DNA of 64,000 nt from Streptomyces armeniacus (GTDB taxonomy: Bacteria > Actinomycetota > Actinomycetes > Streptomycetales > Streptomycetaceae): the NCBI RefSeq assembly GCF_003355155.1, contig NZ_CP031320.1, positions 5,385,367 to 5,449,366 on the forward strand. The letters run 5' to 3'. Below, piece by piece: positions 1 through 9,803 of this stretch; position 1 is the stretch's first letter; every line of letters begins with the position of its first letter. Made by a program: the position numbers and the translations under genes. The notes below the pieces were generated by a model, which worked only from the letters and a program-made list of their open reading frames with translations, did not search any database and was not told the origin of the DNA.

Positions 1-22
1 CGTTCGGACCGCCCGTACCCGC

Positions 23-2299
<2,277 letters not shown>

Positions 2300-2300
2300 C

Positions 2301-2408
2301 CGTAACGCCGCACTGGCCGTCGGCCCGACGGGCACCGACGTGACCCTCGACGGCGGGCGCAACTGGCGCACGGTGGACGCGGGTTCGTACGACACGGTGG
2401 ACTGCGCG
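2301..2408 (+). pseudogene. C-terminal remnant of a BNR/WD40-like repeat protein
   Basis: About 36 codons read as LAVGPTGTDVTLDGGRNW followed by a TVDAGSYDTVDCA-like segment. This is the BNR/Asp-box pattern of the photosystem-II-assembly-factor-like secreted repeat proteins common in streptomycetes. There is no start codon, no N-terminal domain and no stop at the expected end; the next recognisable sequence is in another frame and from another family. I infer a dead fragment. The identification rests on recognising a short motif. Confidence 0.5.
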
Positions 2409-2416
2409 CCACCCCC

Positions 2417-2632
2417 ATCTCGCTCGGCGACCTCAGGGCCGGTGACCTGCTCATCGACGCCGACGGCTCCAACACCACCCGCCACGTGGTGATCTTCGAG
2501 GGGTGGACCGACTCCTCGCACACCGCGTACTCGGCCTACGAGCAGCCCGGCGGCCACGGCACCGACCACCGCGTGCTCGACTACGGGCTGGACTCCGGCA
2601 GCGAGTCCAAGCCGTACCGCCCGGGGAAGCTG
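2417..2632 (+). pseudogene. C-terminal remnant of a secreted NlpC/amidase-like protein
   Basis: About 72 codons containing LRAGDLLI, HVVIFEGWTD and AYEQPGGHGTDHR resemble the end of secreted cell-wall amidase-like proteins: an aspartate after 'AGD', a histidine after a variable loop, then a 'YEQ' strand. The start is missing, and the natural stop after KPYRPGKL is lost, so the frame runs into unrelated DNA. It is sandwiched between two other C-terminal remnants. Confidence 0.55.
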
Positions 2633-2634
2633 TC

Positions 2635-2925
2635 CGGCCGAGCCCCGCCCCCGACCCCGCCGCCTTCGCCCGCTACCGCCGCCTCTTCCGCGGCCCCCTC
2701 ATCGCCAACCACGGCTTCGACCCCGCCACCGCCGGCGCGCTCACCGAAACCGGCACCGCCGACGCCGTCTCCTTCGCCCGCCACTACATCGCCAACCCCG
2801 ACCTCGTCACCCGCCTCGCCCTCGGCCGTGAACTGGCACCGGGCGACCCGAACACGTACTACACGGGCGGCGCCGGCGGCTATGTCGACTACCCCACGGC
2901 AGACCTGGCCGAACGGCACCCGTGA
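2635..2925 (+). pseudogene. C-terminal remnant of an Old Yellow Enzyme family alkene reductase
   Basis: The last roughly 95 residues of an NADH:flavin oxidoreductase of the OYE family. GPLIANHGFDPATA, ADAVSFARHYIANPDLV and the terminal YYTGGAGGYVDYPT are the FMN-phosphate binding region and C-terminal arm of these TIM-barrel enzymes. The first three quarters of the barrel are absent. The fragment keeps its own stop at 2923-2925 and is followed by a strong hairpin, so the 3' end of the old gene seems intact. Confidence 0.7.
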
Positions 2926-2929
2926 ACGC

Positions 2930-2970
2930 CTGAGGCGGCTCTCACCCACGGGGGGTGAGAGCCGCCTCAG
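2930..2970. terminator. Perfect 18-bp hairpin
   Basis: Arms 2930-2947 and 2953-2970 are exactly complementary with a 5-nt loop. It begins 5 nt after the stop of the OYE remnant and lies just past the 3' end of the leftward quinone reductase, so it can serve both directions. There is no T-run, as is usual in streptomycetes. Confidence 0.85.
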
Positions 2971-3040
2971 CGCCTGCCCTGTGGCGGCGCGGTGCCCCTT
3001 CGGCACACCGCCTGGCCCACGCGGCCGGAGCCGTACGGGC

Positions 3041-3934
3041 TCAGACGAACACCACCCGGCGCCCGCGCGTGTGACCGGCCTGGCTGTCGATGTGCGCCGC
3101 CGCGGCCTCCGCGAGCGTGTACGACTTCTCGACCGGGATGTGGAGCTTCCCCCTCGAGATGAGGCCGGCGGCCTCCGCGAGCGCTTCCGGAACGCTCCCG
3201 GCCACGCCGGAGAACCTGACACCGAGCTCCGGCGCGGCGAGATCGGCGATGGAGACCACCTTCCCGGGGTCCCCGGTGAGCTCGACGAGTTCGCGGATCA
3301 CGCCCGAACCGGCCAGGTCGAGGGCGGCGTCGACACGGCCGAGCCGCCGCACCCGTTCGACCCAGCCCTCGCCGTACGTCGTGGCGAGGGCACCCAGGCC
3401 GCGCAGGTAGTCCTGGTTCGCGGCCCCGGCCGTACCGATCACGGTGATGCCCCGGTCGCGGGCGATCTGCAGCACCGCCGAACCCACGCCCCCGGACGCA
3501 CCGCTGACCAGCAGCGTCTGCCCGGGCCGCACACCGACCTCGCGGAGGACGCGCAGCGCGGTCTCCACCACGGAGGGGTACCCGGCGGCCTCCTCGAACG
3601 ACAGCCCTCCGGGCATGCGGGCCCAGGCCGACAGCACGGCGAACTCGGCGTAGGTATCCGCCCCTTCACCGAACACGTGGTCGCCGGCGTCCACCCCTTC
3701 GACGCCCTCGCCGACCTCGTCCACCACCCCGGCGGCGTCCAGTCCGACTCCGGCCGGCAGCTCGATCGGGTGGGCCTCCCGGAACTGCCCTTCGCGGATC
3801 CTCCAGTCGACGGGGTTCACACCTGCCGCCCGTACGGCGATGCGTATCTGGCCGGGGCCCGCGTGGGGCTCCTCCGCGTCCACGAGTCGCAGCACGTCCG
3901 GACCGCCGAACTCGGCAAAGCTCACTCTCTTCAT
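3041..3934 (-). CDS. NADP-dependent quinone-oxidoreductase-like MDR protein
   Basis: A 297-residue medium-chain dehydrogenase/reductase of the zinc-free quinone oxidoreductase type. The N-terminal GroES-like domain includes VNPVDWRIREG and GLDAAGVVDEVG. The Rossmann domain carries LLVSGASGGVGSAVLQIA around residues 140-157, the NADPH-binding glycine motif. Zinc-binding cysteines are absent, which fits one-electron or enone reduction of reactive electrophiles. It is divergent from a TetR gene across a 70-bp spacer containing a perfect inverted repeat, so it is probably that regulator's target. Confidence 0.93.
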   Translation of the reverse strand: MKRVSFAEFGGPDVLRLVDAEEPHAGPGQIRIAVRAAGVNPVDWRIREGQFREAHPIELPAGVGLDAAGVVDEVGEGVEGVDAGDHVFGEGADTYAEFAVLSAWARMPGGLSFEEAAGYPSVVETALRVLREVGVRPGQTLLVSGASGGVGSAVLQIARDRGITVIGTAGAANQDYLRGLGALATTYGEGWVERVRRLGRVDAALDLAGSGVIRELVELTGDPGKVVSIADLAAPELGVRFSGVAGSVPEALAEAAGLISRGKLHIPVEKSYTLAEAAAAHIDSQAGHTRGRRVVFV

Positions 3935-3943
3935 GCAGGCGAC

Positions 3944-4002
3944 CGTAACACTAACGGTTAGCTTTTAGAAACGGATGCAGTTTCGTATTTGATAGTGTTA
4001 CG
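3944..4002. promoter_or_regulatory. Divergent promoter with TetR-operator-like inverted repeats
   Basis: CGTAACACTA at 3944-3953 is repeated exactly in inverse at 3993-4002. A smaller dyad, CTAAC-G-GTTAG, occupies 3951-3961, and GAAAC/GTTTC (3968-3972, 3980-3984) lies between. Each outer arm contains TAGTGT at about -10 distance from the adjacent start codon (3934 leftward, 4005 rightward). Neither gene has a clear ribosome site, so both may be leaderless. Binding of the TetR protein to the arms would occlude both promoters. This is inference from position and symmetry. Confidence 0.7.
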
Positions 4003-4004
4003 CC

Positions 4005-4592
4005 ATGACCGTGACGCCCGGACGCCGCGAGCGCAAGAAGGCCGCGACCCGCCAGAAGATCGCCGACACCGCCCTGCGGCTCTTCCTGGAACGCGGGTAC
4101 GACGCGGTGGGCATCCGCGACGTGGCCGCCGAGGCCGACGTCGCCGTCACCACGCTCTTCTCTCACTTCGCCTCGAAAGAGGCCCTGGTGTTCGAGCAGG
4201 ACGAAGACTTCGAGCAGCGCCTCACACAGGCGGTCACCGGGCGGGCGACGCACGAGCCGCTCATCCCCGCGCTGCGCCGCGAGATCCAGGCGCTCGTACG
4301 GCACTGCACGGCAGAGGGCGCCGCTCCGGTCTGGCGCATGATCGAGGCATCGTCCGCCCTGCGGGAGTACGAGGAGTCGATGCGACTGCGCCACGCGGAG
4401 TCACTGGCGGCCGCCCTCGCCGCCGATCCCGGCCTGCCGCAGACCACAACGGCCTGCCGGACGATCGCGCGGTTCGCCATCGACGCGTACTCGGTGGCGC
4501 GTGAAGCGGCCGATCCGGAGGCCGCGTTGGACGAGATCTTCCGGATGATCGAGGCCGCCTGGGAGGCCGCCCAGCCCTCCGGACGTACGTGA
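4005..4592 (+). CDS. TetR family transcriptional regulator
   Basis: A 195-residue TetR repressor. The helix-turn-helix spans about residues 15-58 (TRQKIADTALRLFLERGYDA, then a VAVTTLFSHFASKEALV recognition segment). The rest is a ligand-binding helical domain. It is divergent from the quinone reductase and probably represses both itself and that gene through the 3944/3993 repeat. An electrophile or quinone ligand is plausible from the neighbour but not shown. The ATG at 4005 sits directly after the -10-like repeat arm with no Shine-Dalgarno, suggesting leaderless translation. Confidence 0.92.
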   Translation: MTVTPGRRERKKAATRQKIADTALRLFLERGYDAVGIRDVAAEADVAVTTLFSHFASKEALVFEQDEDFEQRLTQAVTGRATHEPLIPALRREIQALVRHCTAEGAAPVWRMIEASSALREYEESMRLRHAESLAAALAADPGLPQTTTACRTIARFAIDAYSVAREAADPEAALDEIFRMIEAAWEAAQPSGRT

Positions 4593-4741
4593 GAGCGGAG
4601 CTTCGGCGTCCCCGGCCGCGCCGACGCCCCTTCGCCGCACTCCTCCCCAGTCGAGCCCTCTGACCTCGCCGCAAGCACACGGAGGCTCCAAGTCGCGCCG
4701 AAGGGAGGGGTTTTCCGCTGCGCCCAGCTGCGCGGGAAGCC

Positions 4742-4780
4742 TTGAATGTACGCGACAACTGTGCGATATAAGTCTAGACC
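4742..4780 (+). promoter_or_regulatory. AT-rich promoter region with a DasR-like CTAG dyad
   Basis: TTGAAT at 4742-4747 and GATATA/TATAAG at 4765-4772 form a plausible vegetative promoter (17-19 bp spacing) for the FnIII lipoprotein. The sequence immediately after, centred on CTAG at 4774-4777, keeps 11 of 16 positions of the DasR dre consensus as I know it. That is only a weak match. Confidence 0.35.
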
Positions 4781-4807
4781 TTTGCCCGCACGATGAGAGG
4801 CGGCTCA

Positions 4808-5800
4808 GTGAGGCCCACTCCCCCGCTCACCGCGCTGAGCACCACCGCCTGCCTCCTGGCCCTCACCCTGCCCCTGACCGCCTGCGGCTCCGATGACGGT
4901 GACACGGAGGCGCCTCCCGCGCCGACCGGCGTGACCGTCCACACCAGCAGCTCCACGTCGGTGCACGTCATGTGGGACCGGTCCGCCGACGCCGGAGACG
5001 TGCGGCGCTACGAGGTGCACCGCGACGGCGTCAAGGTCAAGAACGTGCCGGCCGAACGCCACATGGTCGACGTCACCGGGCTCAAGGCGTCGGCCTCCTA
5101 CACCTTCTCCGTACGGGCGCGGGACGCCGCCGGCAACCTCTCGAAGCCCGGCGCGGCCCCCCGCGTCACCACCCCCTCCGCAGCCGCCGACGACAGCCAG
5201 GCACCTTCGCGGCCCAACGGACTCGACGGCCGGGCGGACGGCCCCCGTTCCGCCACGCTGACCTGGAAGCGGTCGAAGGACGACAACGAAGTCACCTCCT
5301 ACGACATCCACCAGGCCGGAACCAAGATCCACAGTGTGGACGGTGCCAAGACCACCGCGTCCGTCACCACACTCCGCCCCGGCACCCGCTACACCTTCAC
5401 GGTCAAGGCCCGGGACGCCGCCGACAACGCGTCCCCTGCCAGCCCGGCAGTCACCGTGACCACCAAGGCGGAGCCCGAAGGCGCCACCCGGTCCGAGGTG
5501 CCGGCGGACCTTCAGGCGACGGCGCGCACCGAGAACGGCCGCCACCACCTCGACCTGACCTGGAACGCGCCGAAAGAGGGCGGCGACATCACCGAGTACG
5601 AGGTGTACGTGAACGGGAAGTTCGGCTCGAAGCTCACTCTCGGCGAAGCGGCACCGAAGGACACCGGCACGATCAGCCTCCCTGTGGGAAAGAAAGCGGG
5701 CACCACGTACGCCGTGAAGGTGCGCGCGAAGCTCCCCGACGGGAACTGGGGCCGCTTCACCGAAGAGATCAAGGTGACCACGGCCGGCGACCCCTCGTAG
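4808..5800 (+). CDS. Lipoprotein with three fibronectin type III domains
   Basis: A 330-residue surface lipoprotein. The signal peptide ends in the lipobox LTAC (Cys26), followed by a short GSDDGD linker. Three FnIII modules follow, each with the W...Y.V...G...Y.F.V.A.D pattern: about residues 38-125, 135-220 and 230-325. The third is more divergent. No catalytic domain is present, so a binding or scaffold role at the cell surface is likely. An ATG exists at 4793, but GAGAGGCGG at 4794-4802 is well placed for GTG 4808, which I prefer. No operon partner is visible. Confidence 0.85.
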   Translation: MRPTPPLTALSTTACLLALTLPLTACGSDDGDTEAPPAPTGVTVHTSSSTSVHVMWDRSADAGDVRRYEVHRDGVKVKNVPAERHMVDVTGLKASASYTFSVRARDAAGNLSKPGAAPRVTTPSAAADDSQAPSRPNGLDGRADGPRSATLTWKRSKDDNEVTSYDIHQAGTKIHSVDGAKTTASVTTLRPGTRYTFTVKARDAADNASPASPAVTVTTKAEPEGATRSEVPADLQATARTENGRHHLDLTWNAPKEGGDITEYEVYVNGKFGSKLTLGEAAPKDTGTISLPVGKKAGTTYAVKVRAKLPDGNWGRFTEEIKVTTAGDPS

Positions 5801-5919
5801 GGCCTCCCCTGCGGCGCCCGGCCAACGCACGGCCGTCAGCCGGGTGTTCACCGGCGGCTCTCTCCCCGGCTGCGGGGCTGACGGACCGGCTGTCAGTGGG
5901 CCGGTGCATGATCGAACGC

Positions 5920-6786
5920 ATGACACACGGATCCCCCGAGGCCCTGCGTGCCCTGGCCGACGAGCACTTGCCCCCCGATGTCGCGGAGCGGTGGGTCGGT
6001 CTGCTCCGCCCGGCTCTCCGTCTGGCAGCAGCTGAGGGACCGGACTCCGTCGTGGGCAAGCTCGGTGGTCTGCCGCGGTTGCCGGCACACGTGGAGTGGC
6101 CTTCGTGGGAAGGCCACGGGCCCCTTGCGTTCGTTGCCTCGCTGGACTGCGCCGCGTTGCCCGCCGGCGCCGTGGACATCGATCTTCCAGCCGACGGCAC
6201 TCTGTCCTTCTTCCACTTCGACGGCCAGCTGGACGGCGGCGAGGCTCTCGTCCTGCCCGACGATCGCGAGAGCCAGGCAGGAGCGCGCGTTCTTTACACA
6301 CCGGCCGCGGAGACCCGTACGGAGCGTGCTGCGCCCCCTGGCCTTGAGGTGTACTCGGAGGTCCCGCTGACCGCCCGGCCGTGCTTGACCGCAGCTGAGC
6401 CCTGGCATCCCCGGATCCGTGACGCCTTCGCCCCCGGAGCCCCGCTGGGCAATCGGTACGACCATCCGGTGTGCTCGCAGGACTTCCTCGACGCCCTGTG
6501 GGAGTTCGACGGCGACGTGGGCCACCAGATCGGCGGCCATGCCGGGTCGGTCCAGAATCCGGTGGAGATCGAAGTCGCGGAAGCCGTCATGGACGGAGCA
6601 ATGTCCTGGGACGACCCGGCCCTCGACGCGGAGATCGCCAACTGGGTGCTGCTGGCCCAGTTCGACAGCGACGACGACGCGGGCATGATGTGGGGCGACA
6701 CCGGTGCCCTGTACTGGCTCATCCGCCCGCAAGACCTGGCAGAGCGCCGCTTCGACCGCGCGATGTTCACCTGGCAGTGCTGCTGA
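5920..6786 (+). CDS. DUF1963 (YwqG-like) protein
   Basis: A roughly 289-residue soluble protein of the DUF1963/YwqG family. Family-typical segments are KLGGLPRLP near residue 45, ending in WPSWEGHGPLAFVASLDC, and the late QFDSDDDAGMMWGDTGALYW. Such proteins are widespread in bacteria and of unsettled biochemical role. ATG 5908 is in frame, four codons upstream; I chose 5920 because similarity begins after it. Neither start has a good ribosome site. It stands alone, with a tRNA gene convergent downstream. Confidence 0.85.
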   Translation: MTHGSPEALRALADEHLPPDVAERWVGLLRPALRLAAAEGPDSVVGKLGGLPRLPAHVEWPSWEGHGPLAFVASLDCAALPAGAVDIDLPADGTLSFFHFDGQLDGGEALVLPDDRESQAGARVLYTPAAETRTERAAPPGLEVYSEVPLTARPCLTAAEPWHPRIRDAFAPGAPLGNRYDHPVCSQDFLDALWEFDGDVGHQIGGHAGSVQNPVEIEVAEAVMDGAMSWDDPALDAEIANWVLLAQFDSDDDAGMMWGDTGALYWLIRPQDLAERRFDRAMFTWQCC

Positions 6787-6940
6787 CCGGTACCGCGTGG
6801 CCCGCTCCTCGAGCGCCAGGCGCGGGTTGAACAGCCGCACGGCGGGCGACCGGTGGACTGTCTCCGACTGCGCGCTCACCACGCGCTACGGCACCCCGCC
6901 GGACCTAGGAACTCCAACCGCTGCCGTACGGCGGCACGAA

Positions 6941-6974
6941 AGAGCCCCCGCCGGTGATCTCCGGCGGGGGCTCT
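6941..6974 (-). terminator. 14-bp perfect hairpin downstream of tRNA-Ala
   Basis: Arms 6941-6954 and 6961-6974 are exactly complementary with a 6-nt loop. It begins 10 nt beyond the 3' end of the leftward tRNA gene and is followed leftward by TTTCG. It therefore fits the tRNA terminator. Confidence 0.85.
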
Positions 6975-6983
6975 GCGCTGGGG

Positions 6984-7056
6984 TGGACCTGAGGGGATTC
7001 GAACCCCTGACCCCCTCGTTGCGAACGAGGTGCGCTACCAGCTGCGCCACAGGCCC
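6984..7056 (-). tRNA. tRNA-Ala (anticodon CGC)
   Basis: Folds as a canonical 73-nt cloverleaf: acceptor GGGCCTG/CAGGTCC with the G3:U70 pair that is the alanine identity element, a 4-bp D stem, anticodon arm CCTCG-TTCGCAA-CGAGG with anticodon CGC reading GCG codons, a 5-nt variable loop, T arm AGGGG-TTCGAAT-CCCCT and discriminator A. CCA is not encoded. tRNA genes are common integration sites, but no integrase or att duplication is seen on either side. Confidence 0.97.
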
Positions 7057-7173
7057 TTGCGACGGTGGAAACCTTAGCATCCCCGTCGGGCCCCGCGGAA
7101 ATCAGTTACCGCGCTGGTCACGGCCGGGATCCGGGATGGCCGTGGGCCGTGGGTGGCGGCGCGGCCCCGGCCG

Positions 7174-8490
7174 TCACTCGTTGACGGCGCGGGGGCGGTC
7201 CTCGTCGGCATACTGGTCGAAGAGCGGGGTGCGGCCGCGGTCCCGGCCCGTGCCGGCCTGTGGGCGCTGTGCCGGGGCCTGCGCCGGGCCCTGGGCCTGC
7301 GAGTCCGCGCCCGTGCCCGTGCCGCCCGTGGACGTGCCCGCCGTGCTGGAGCGGGCCGAGCTCCAGGTGTCAGGCGCGTCCAGGTCCACTCCGCGTGCCG
7401 TACGGGGGGCGACCGGGGCGCTGACGTACGTGGGGAGCGGAACCGGCACCGGGTCCCAGCCCTCACCCTCCGGCTGCTCCCGTCCCCAGGCGCGCTCCTG
7501 GTCGACCCATTCCGCGTGGTCCGTCTGCTCGACGAGCGCACGCCGGTCGGCCGACGGCGCCGCTTCCGGCGCCCCGGCCGGCGCCTGCGCAGCGGAGTGC
7601 ACGGCGGAGTGGCCTGCCGCGGACGCGGCCGGTGCCCCGTCGCGCCGTGCCGGAGGCACCTGCGCCGGGGCGGGCTCCGCGTCCAGTTCCGGCTCCGGTT
7701 CGGGGGCGTGCGACGCAGCGCCGGGGCGGCCCGTACGGCTGCGCCGTGCGCGCAGCTGCTGGGCGGCCTCCTCCGCGCGGCGCCGGTCCATGGTGAACGT
7801 GAAGCGGCGGCGCTCCTGTGTACGCAGGTGCACGATGTACGCGCTCAGCAGTGCCGCCGGGGCGGCCGGGGCCCAGAGGAAGGCGAGCCCGCCGACGGCG
7901 GCGACGATCGCGCCGAATGTGAAAGCGAGGAAGAGCACCATCGTGGTGCGCCGGCGGCGTGCCAGGACTTTGGCGCGCTTGTTCCGTTCGGCGTTCTTGC
8001 GTTCCGCGTTCTTCCGCTCGGCGCTCGCGCGTTCCGCGTCCGTACGATCGGCGTCCGTACGGTTGCCGTTTCCGCGGTCGGCGCCCTGTGCGGTCTCACC
8101 TTCGCGGGTAACAGAGTCCTGGTCGTCGTCCGCCGGAACGGGGGCCCGGACCATCGTTTTGGGATCGGCGAAAGCCCGGACGTCGACCGCGTCTTCGGCC
8201 GCCGAGTCCGGGGCGCTCCGGTCCACATCGTCATCGTCGGAAACGCCGTCCGGCCCGGAGACGTCCAGGGCGCCGGACTCGGGGTCCTGCGCTTCGCGCC
8301 GCTCGGCGTCCTTCGCGTAACGGCGCTCCATCGCCGCCTTTCCGGACAGCAGCCGGATGGCGGTGCTGAAGCGTTCCGTCGGACGCGCCTCGTTCAGCTC
8401 GTCCTGCCGACGGAGCCACATCGGCACCAGGTAGGCGGCCCAGGCCCCGACGATGACTGCGTAGATGAGGCCACTGCTGCTCACCCTCAT
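7174..8490 (-). CDS. sepX: Divisome membrane protein SepX/GlpR
   Basis: A 438-residue membrane protein of the SepX/GlpR family, which stabilises the FtsZ divisome in Streptomyces and is the membrane receptor of gephyrin-like Glp in corynebacteria (established for the family). One N-terminal transmembrane helix (about 7-25) is followed by a conserved basic stretch. An acidic linker and an AERKN-type charged repeat (about 151-170) lead to a hydrophobic pair of helices (about 183-223), then a long Pro/Ala/Gln-rich C-terminal region. It is the last gene of the galU-glp-moaC-mogA-GNAT train, though the 165-bp gap before it leaves room for its own promoter. The family call rests on the N-terminus and the glp neighbourhood. 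Confidence 0.82.
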   Translation of the reverse strand: MRVSSSGLIYAVIVGAWAAYLVPMWLRRQDELNEARPTERFSTAIRLLSGKAAMERRYAKDAERREAQDPESGALDVSGPDGVSDDDDVDRSAPDSAAEDAVDVRAFADPKTMVRAPVPADDDQDSVTREGETAQGADRGNGNRTDADRTDAERASAERKNAERKNAERNKRAKVLARRRRTTMVLFLAFTFGAIVAAVGGLAFLWAPAAPAALLSAYIVHLRTQERRRFTFTMDRRRAEEAAQQLRARRSRTGRPGAASHAPEPEPELDAEPAPAQVPPARRDGAPAASAAGHSAVHSAAQAPAGAPEAAPSADRRALVEQTDHAEWVDQERAWGREQPEGEGWDPVPVPLPTYVSAPVAPRTARGVDLDAPDTWSSARSSTAGTSTGGTGTGADSQAQGPAQAPAQRPQAGTGRDRGRTPLFDQYADEDRPRAVNE

Positions 8491-8655
8491 ACGGTAGAGG
8501 GGATTGCGTCAGCGCATCGACTGAATAGCACGGTGTGTCGCACGATCTTGCTGATAACACGGTCTTTTCTTCGACCCGTGAAGACCGGCGTCGCTATTTG
8601 TGCCCAATTGTTGTGCGGCCGGGGGAAGTTCGGTGCGCAATATCGAACATGCATT

Positions 8656-9258
8656 TTATTTCTGTTGTGCCGGCGGGCTCGCCCGGTGCCACCGTGTCAG
8701 CAGCCCTTCGGGAACCTCCTCCGCCGTCAGCGCGAAGACCAGATGGTCGCGCCAGGCGCCGTCGATGTGCAGATAACGCGGCCGCACCCCTTCTTCGCGG
8801 AATCCGAGTTTCTCCACCACCCGCCGGCTCGGGGCGTTTTCCGGTCGGATGCACACCTCGATACGGTGCAGCCCCACCGTACGGAAGCAGTGGTCCGTGG
8901 CGAGCGCCACCGCCGTCGGCATCACGCCGCGGCCGGCGGCGGCGCGGTCGATCCAGTAGCCGACATGGCCCGAGCACATCGAGCCCCACGTGATGCCCGC
9001 GACAGTCAGCTGTCCGACGAGCCGCCCCTCGTACTCGACGACGAACGGCAGCATCCGGCCCGCCTGCGCCTCCGAGCGGAGGTGCCGCACCATCTGCCGG
9101 TACGTGGGGCGGCGCGGCGGGTACTGGCCGGGCAGCGCGGGCGGGATGGTCGCCTCCCAGGGGCGCAGCCAGTCCCGGTTGCGCTGGTTCACCTCGCGCC
9201 AGGCGCGCTGGTCGCGCAGCCTTATGGGACGGAGGGCAGTGGCGCCGTCCGTCAGCAC
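8656..9258 (-). CDS. GNAT family acetyltransferase (RimJ/RimL type)
   Basis: A 200-residue acetyltransferase of the RimJ/RimL subfamily. VGYWIDRAAAGRGVMPTAV around residue 105-125 is the acetyl-CoA pyrophosphate loop, and LHRIEVCIRPENAPSRRVVE with KLGFREEG is the C-terminal GNAT signature. RimJ-type enzymes acetylate protein N-termini or small amines; the target here is unknown. It starts with GTG 9258, 17 bp after mogA, within the glp/sepX train, and this position is conserved in streptomycetes as I recall. A role linked to division or to ribosomal proteins cannot be decided from sequence. Confidence 0.88.
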   Translation of the reverse strand: MLTDGATALRPIRLRDQRAWREVNQRNRDWLRPWEATIPPALPGQYPPRRPTYRQMVRHLRSEAQAGRMLPFVVEYEGRLVGQLTVAGITWGSMCSGHVGYWIDRAAAGRGVMPTAVALATDHCFRTVGLHRIEVCIRPENAPSRRVVEKLGFREEGVRPRYLHIDGAWRDHLVFALTAEEVPEGLLTRWHRASPPAQQK

Positions 9259-9275
9259 AACCGGCCATGGCGCGT

Positions 9276-9803
9276 TCAGTTGGTGTCGTCCCCTCTCGGG
9301 TGGTCGCCGCCGCGTACCTGGTCGACGGCGTGTACCAGCAGCCGGCCGAGGACGGCCAGTCCGTCCCGTACTCCGCCGGAGGAACCGGGCAGGTTCACGA
9401 TCAGTGTGCGTCCGGAGACCCCCGCCGTGCCACGGGAGAGGGCCGCCGTGGGGACCTTGGCGAGTCCTTCGGCGCGGATGGCCTCCGGGATGCCGGGGAT
9501 CTCGTAGTCGAGGACGCGGCGGGTCATCTCCGGCGTACGGTCCGTGGGCGAGATGCCCGTGCCGCCCGTCGTCAGCACCACGTCGTAGCCCGCCGCCGAC
9601 GCCTCCCGCAGGGCGGCCTCCACGGGTTCGCCGTCGGGCACCACGCGCGGGCCGTCGACGGCGAAGCCGAGCGCGGTCAGCGCCTCGGTGATCAGAGGGC
9701 CGCCGGTGTCCGCGTAGACGCCTGCGGCGGCGCGGTTCGACGCGGTGACGGCCAGCGCGCGGTACGGGGCGGATGCGCGGCCGGGTTCCTGTGCGGCGCT
9801 CAC
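9276..9803 (-). CDS. mogA: Molybdenum cofactor biosynthesis protein MogA/MoaB
   Basis: A 175-residue MogA/MoaB-fold protein, the enzyme class that adenylylates molybdopterin before metal insertion. The diagnostic VVLTTGGTGISPTDRTPE stretch (about 94-111) and the GIPEAIR and LPGSSGGVRDGL motifs are present. It starts with GTG at 9803, overlapping the moaC stop by GTGA, so the two are translationally coupled. It is followed by the GNAT gene. Either MogA or MoaB is possible; the biochemical distinction cannot be made from sequence. Confidence 0.92.
   Translation of the reverse strand: MSAAQEPGRASAPYRALAVTASNRAAAGVYADTGGPLITEALTALGFAVDGPRVVPDGEPVEAALREASAAGYDVVLTTGGTGISPTDRTPEMTRRVLDYEIPGIPEAIRAEGLAKVPTAALSRGTAGVSGRTLIVNLPGSSGGVRDGLAVLGRLLVHAVDQVRGGDHPRGDDTN

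Noticed and set aside
2486..3961. 491-codon frame continuing from the amidase remnant through the quinone reductase region
   Set aside because: Only the first 49 codons resemble a protein family. The rest is proline/threonine-rich and antisense to a conserved oxidoreductase.
6787..7056. Possible integrated element at tRNA-Ala
   Set aside because: I looked for a duplicated 3' tRNA end, an integrase or foreign composition on both sides and saw none.
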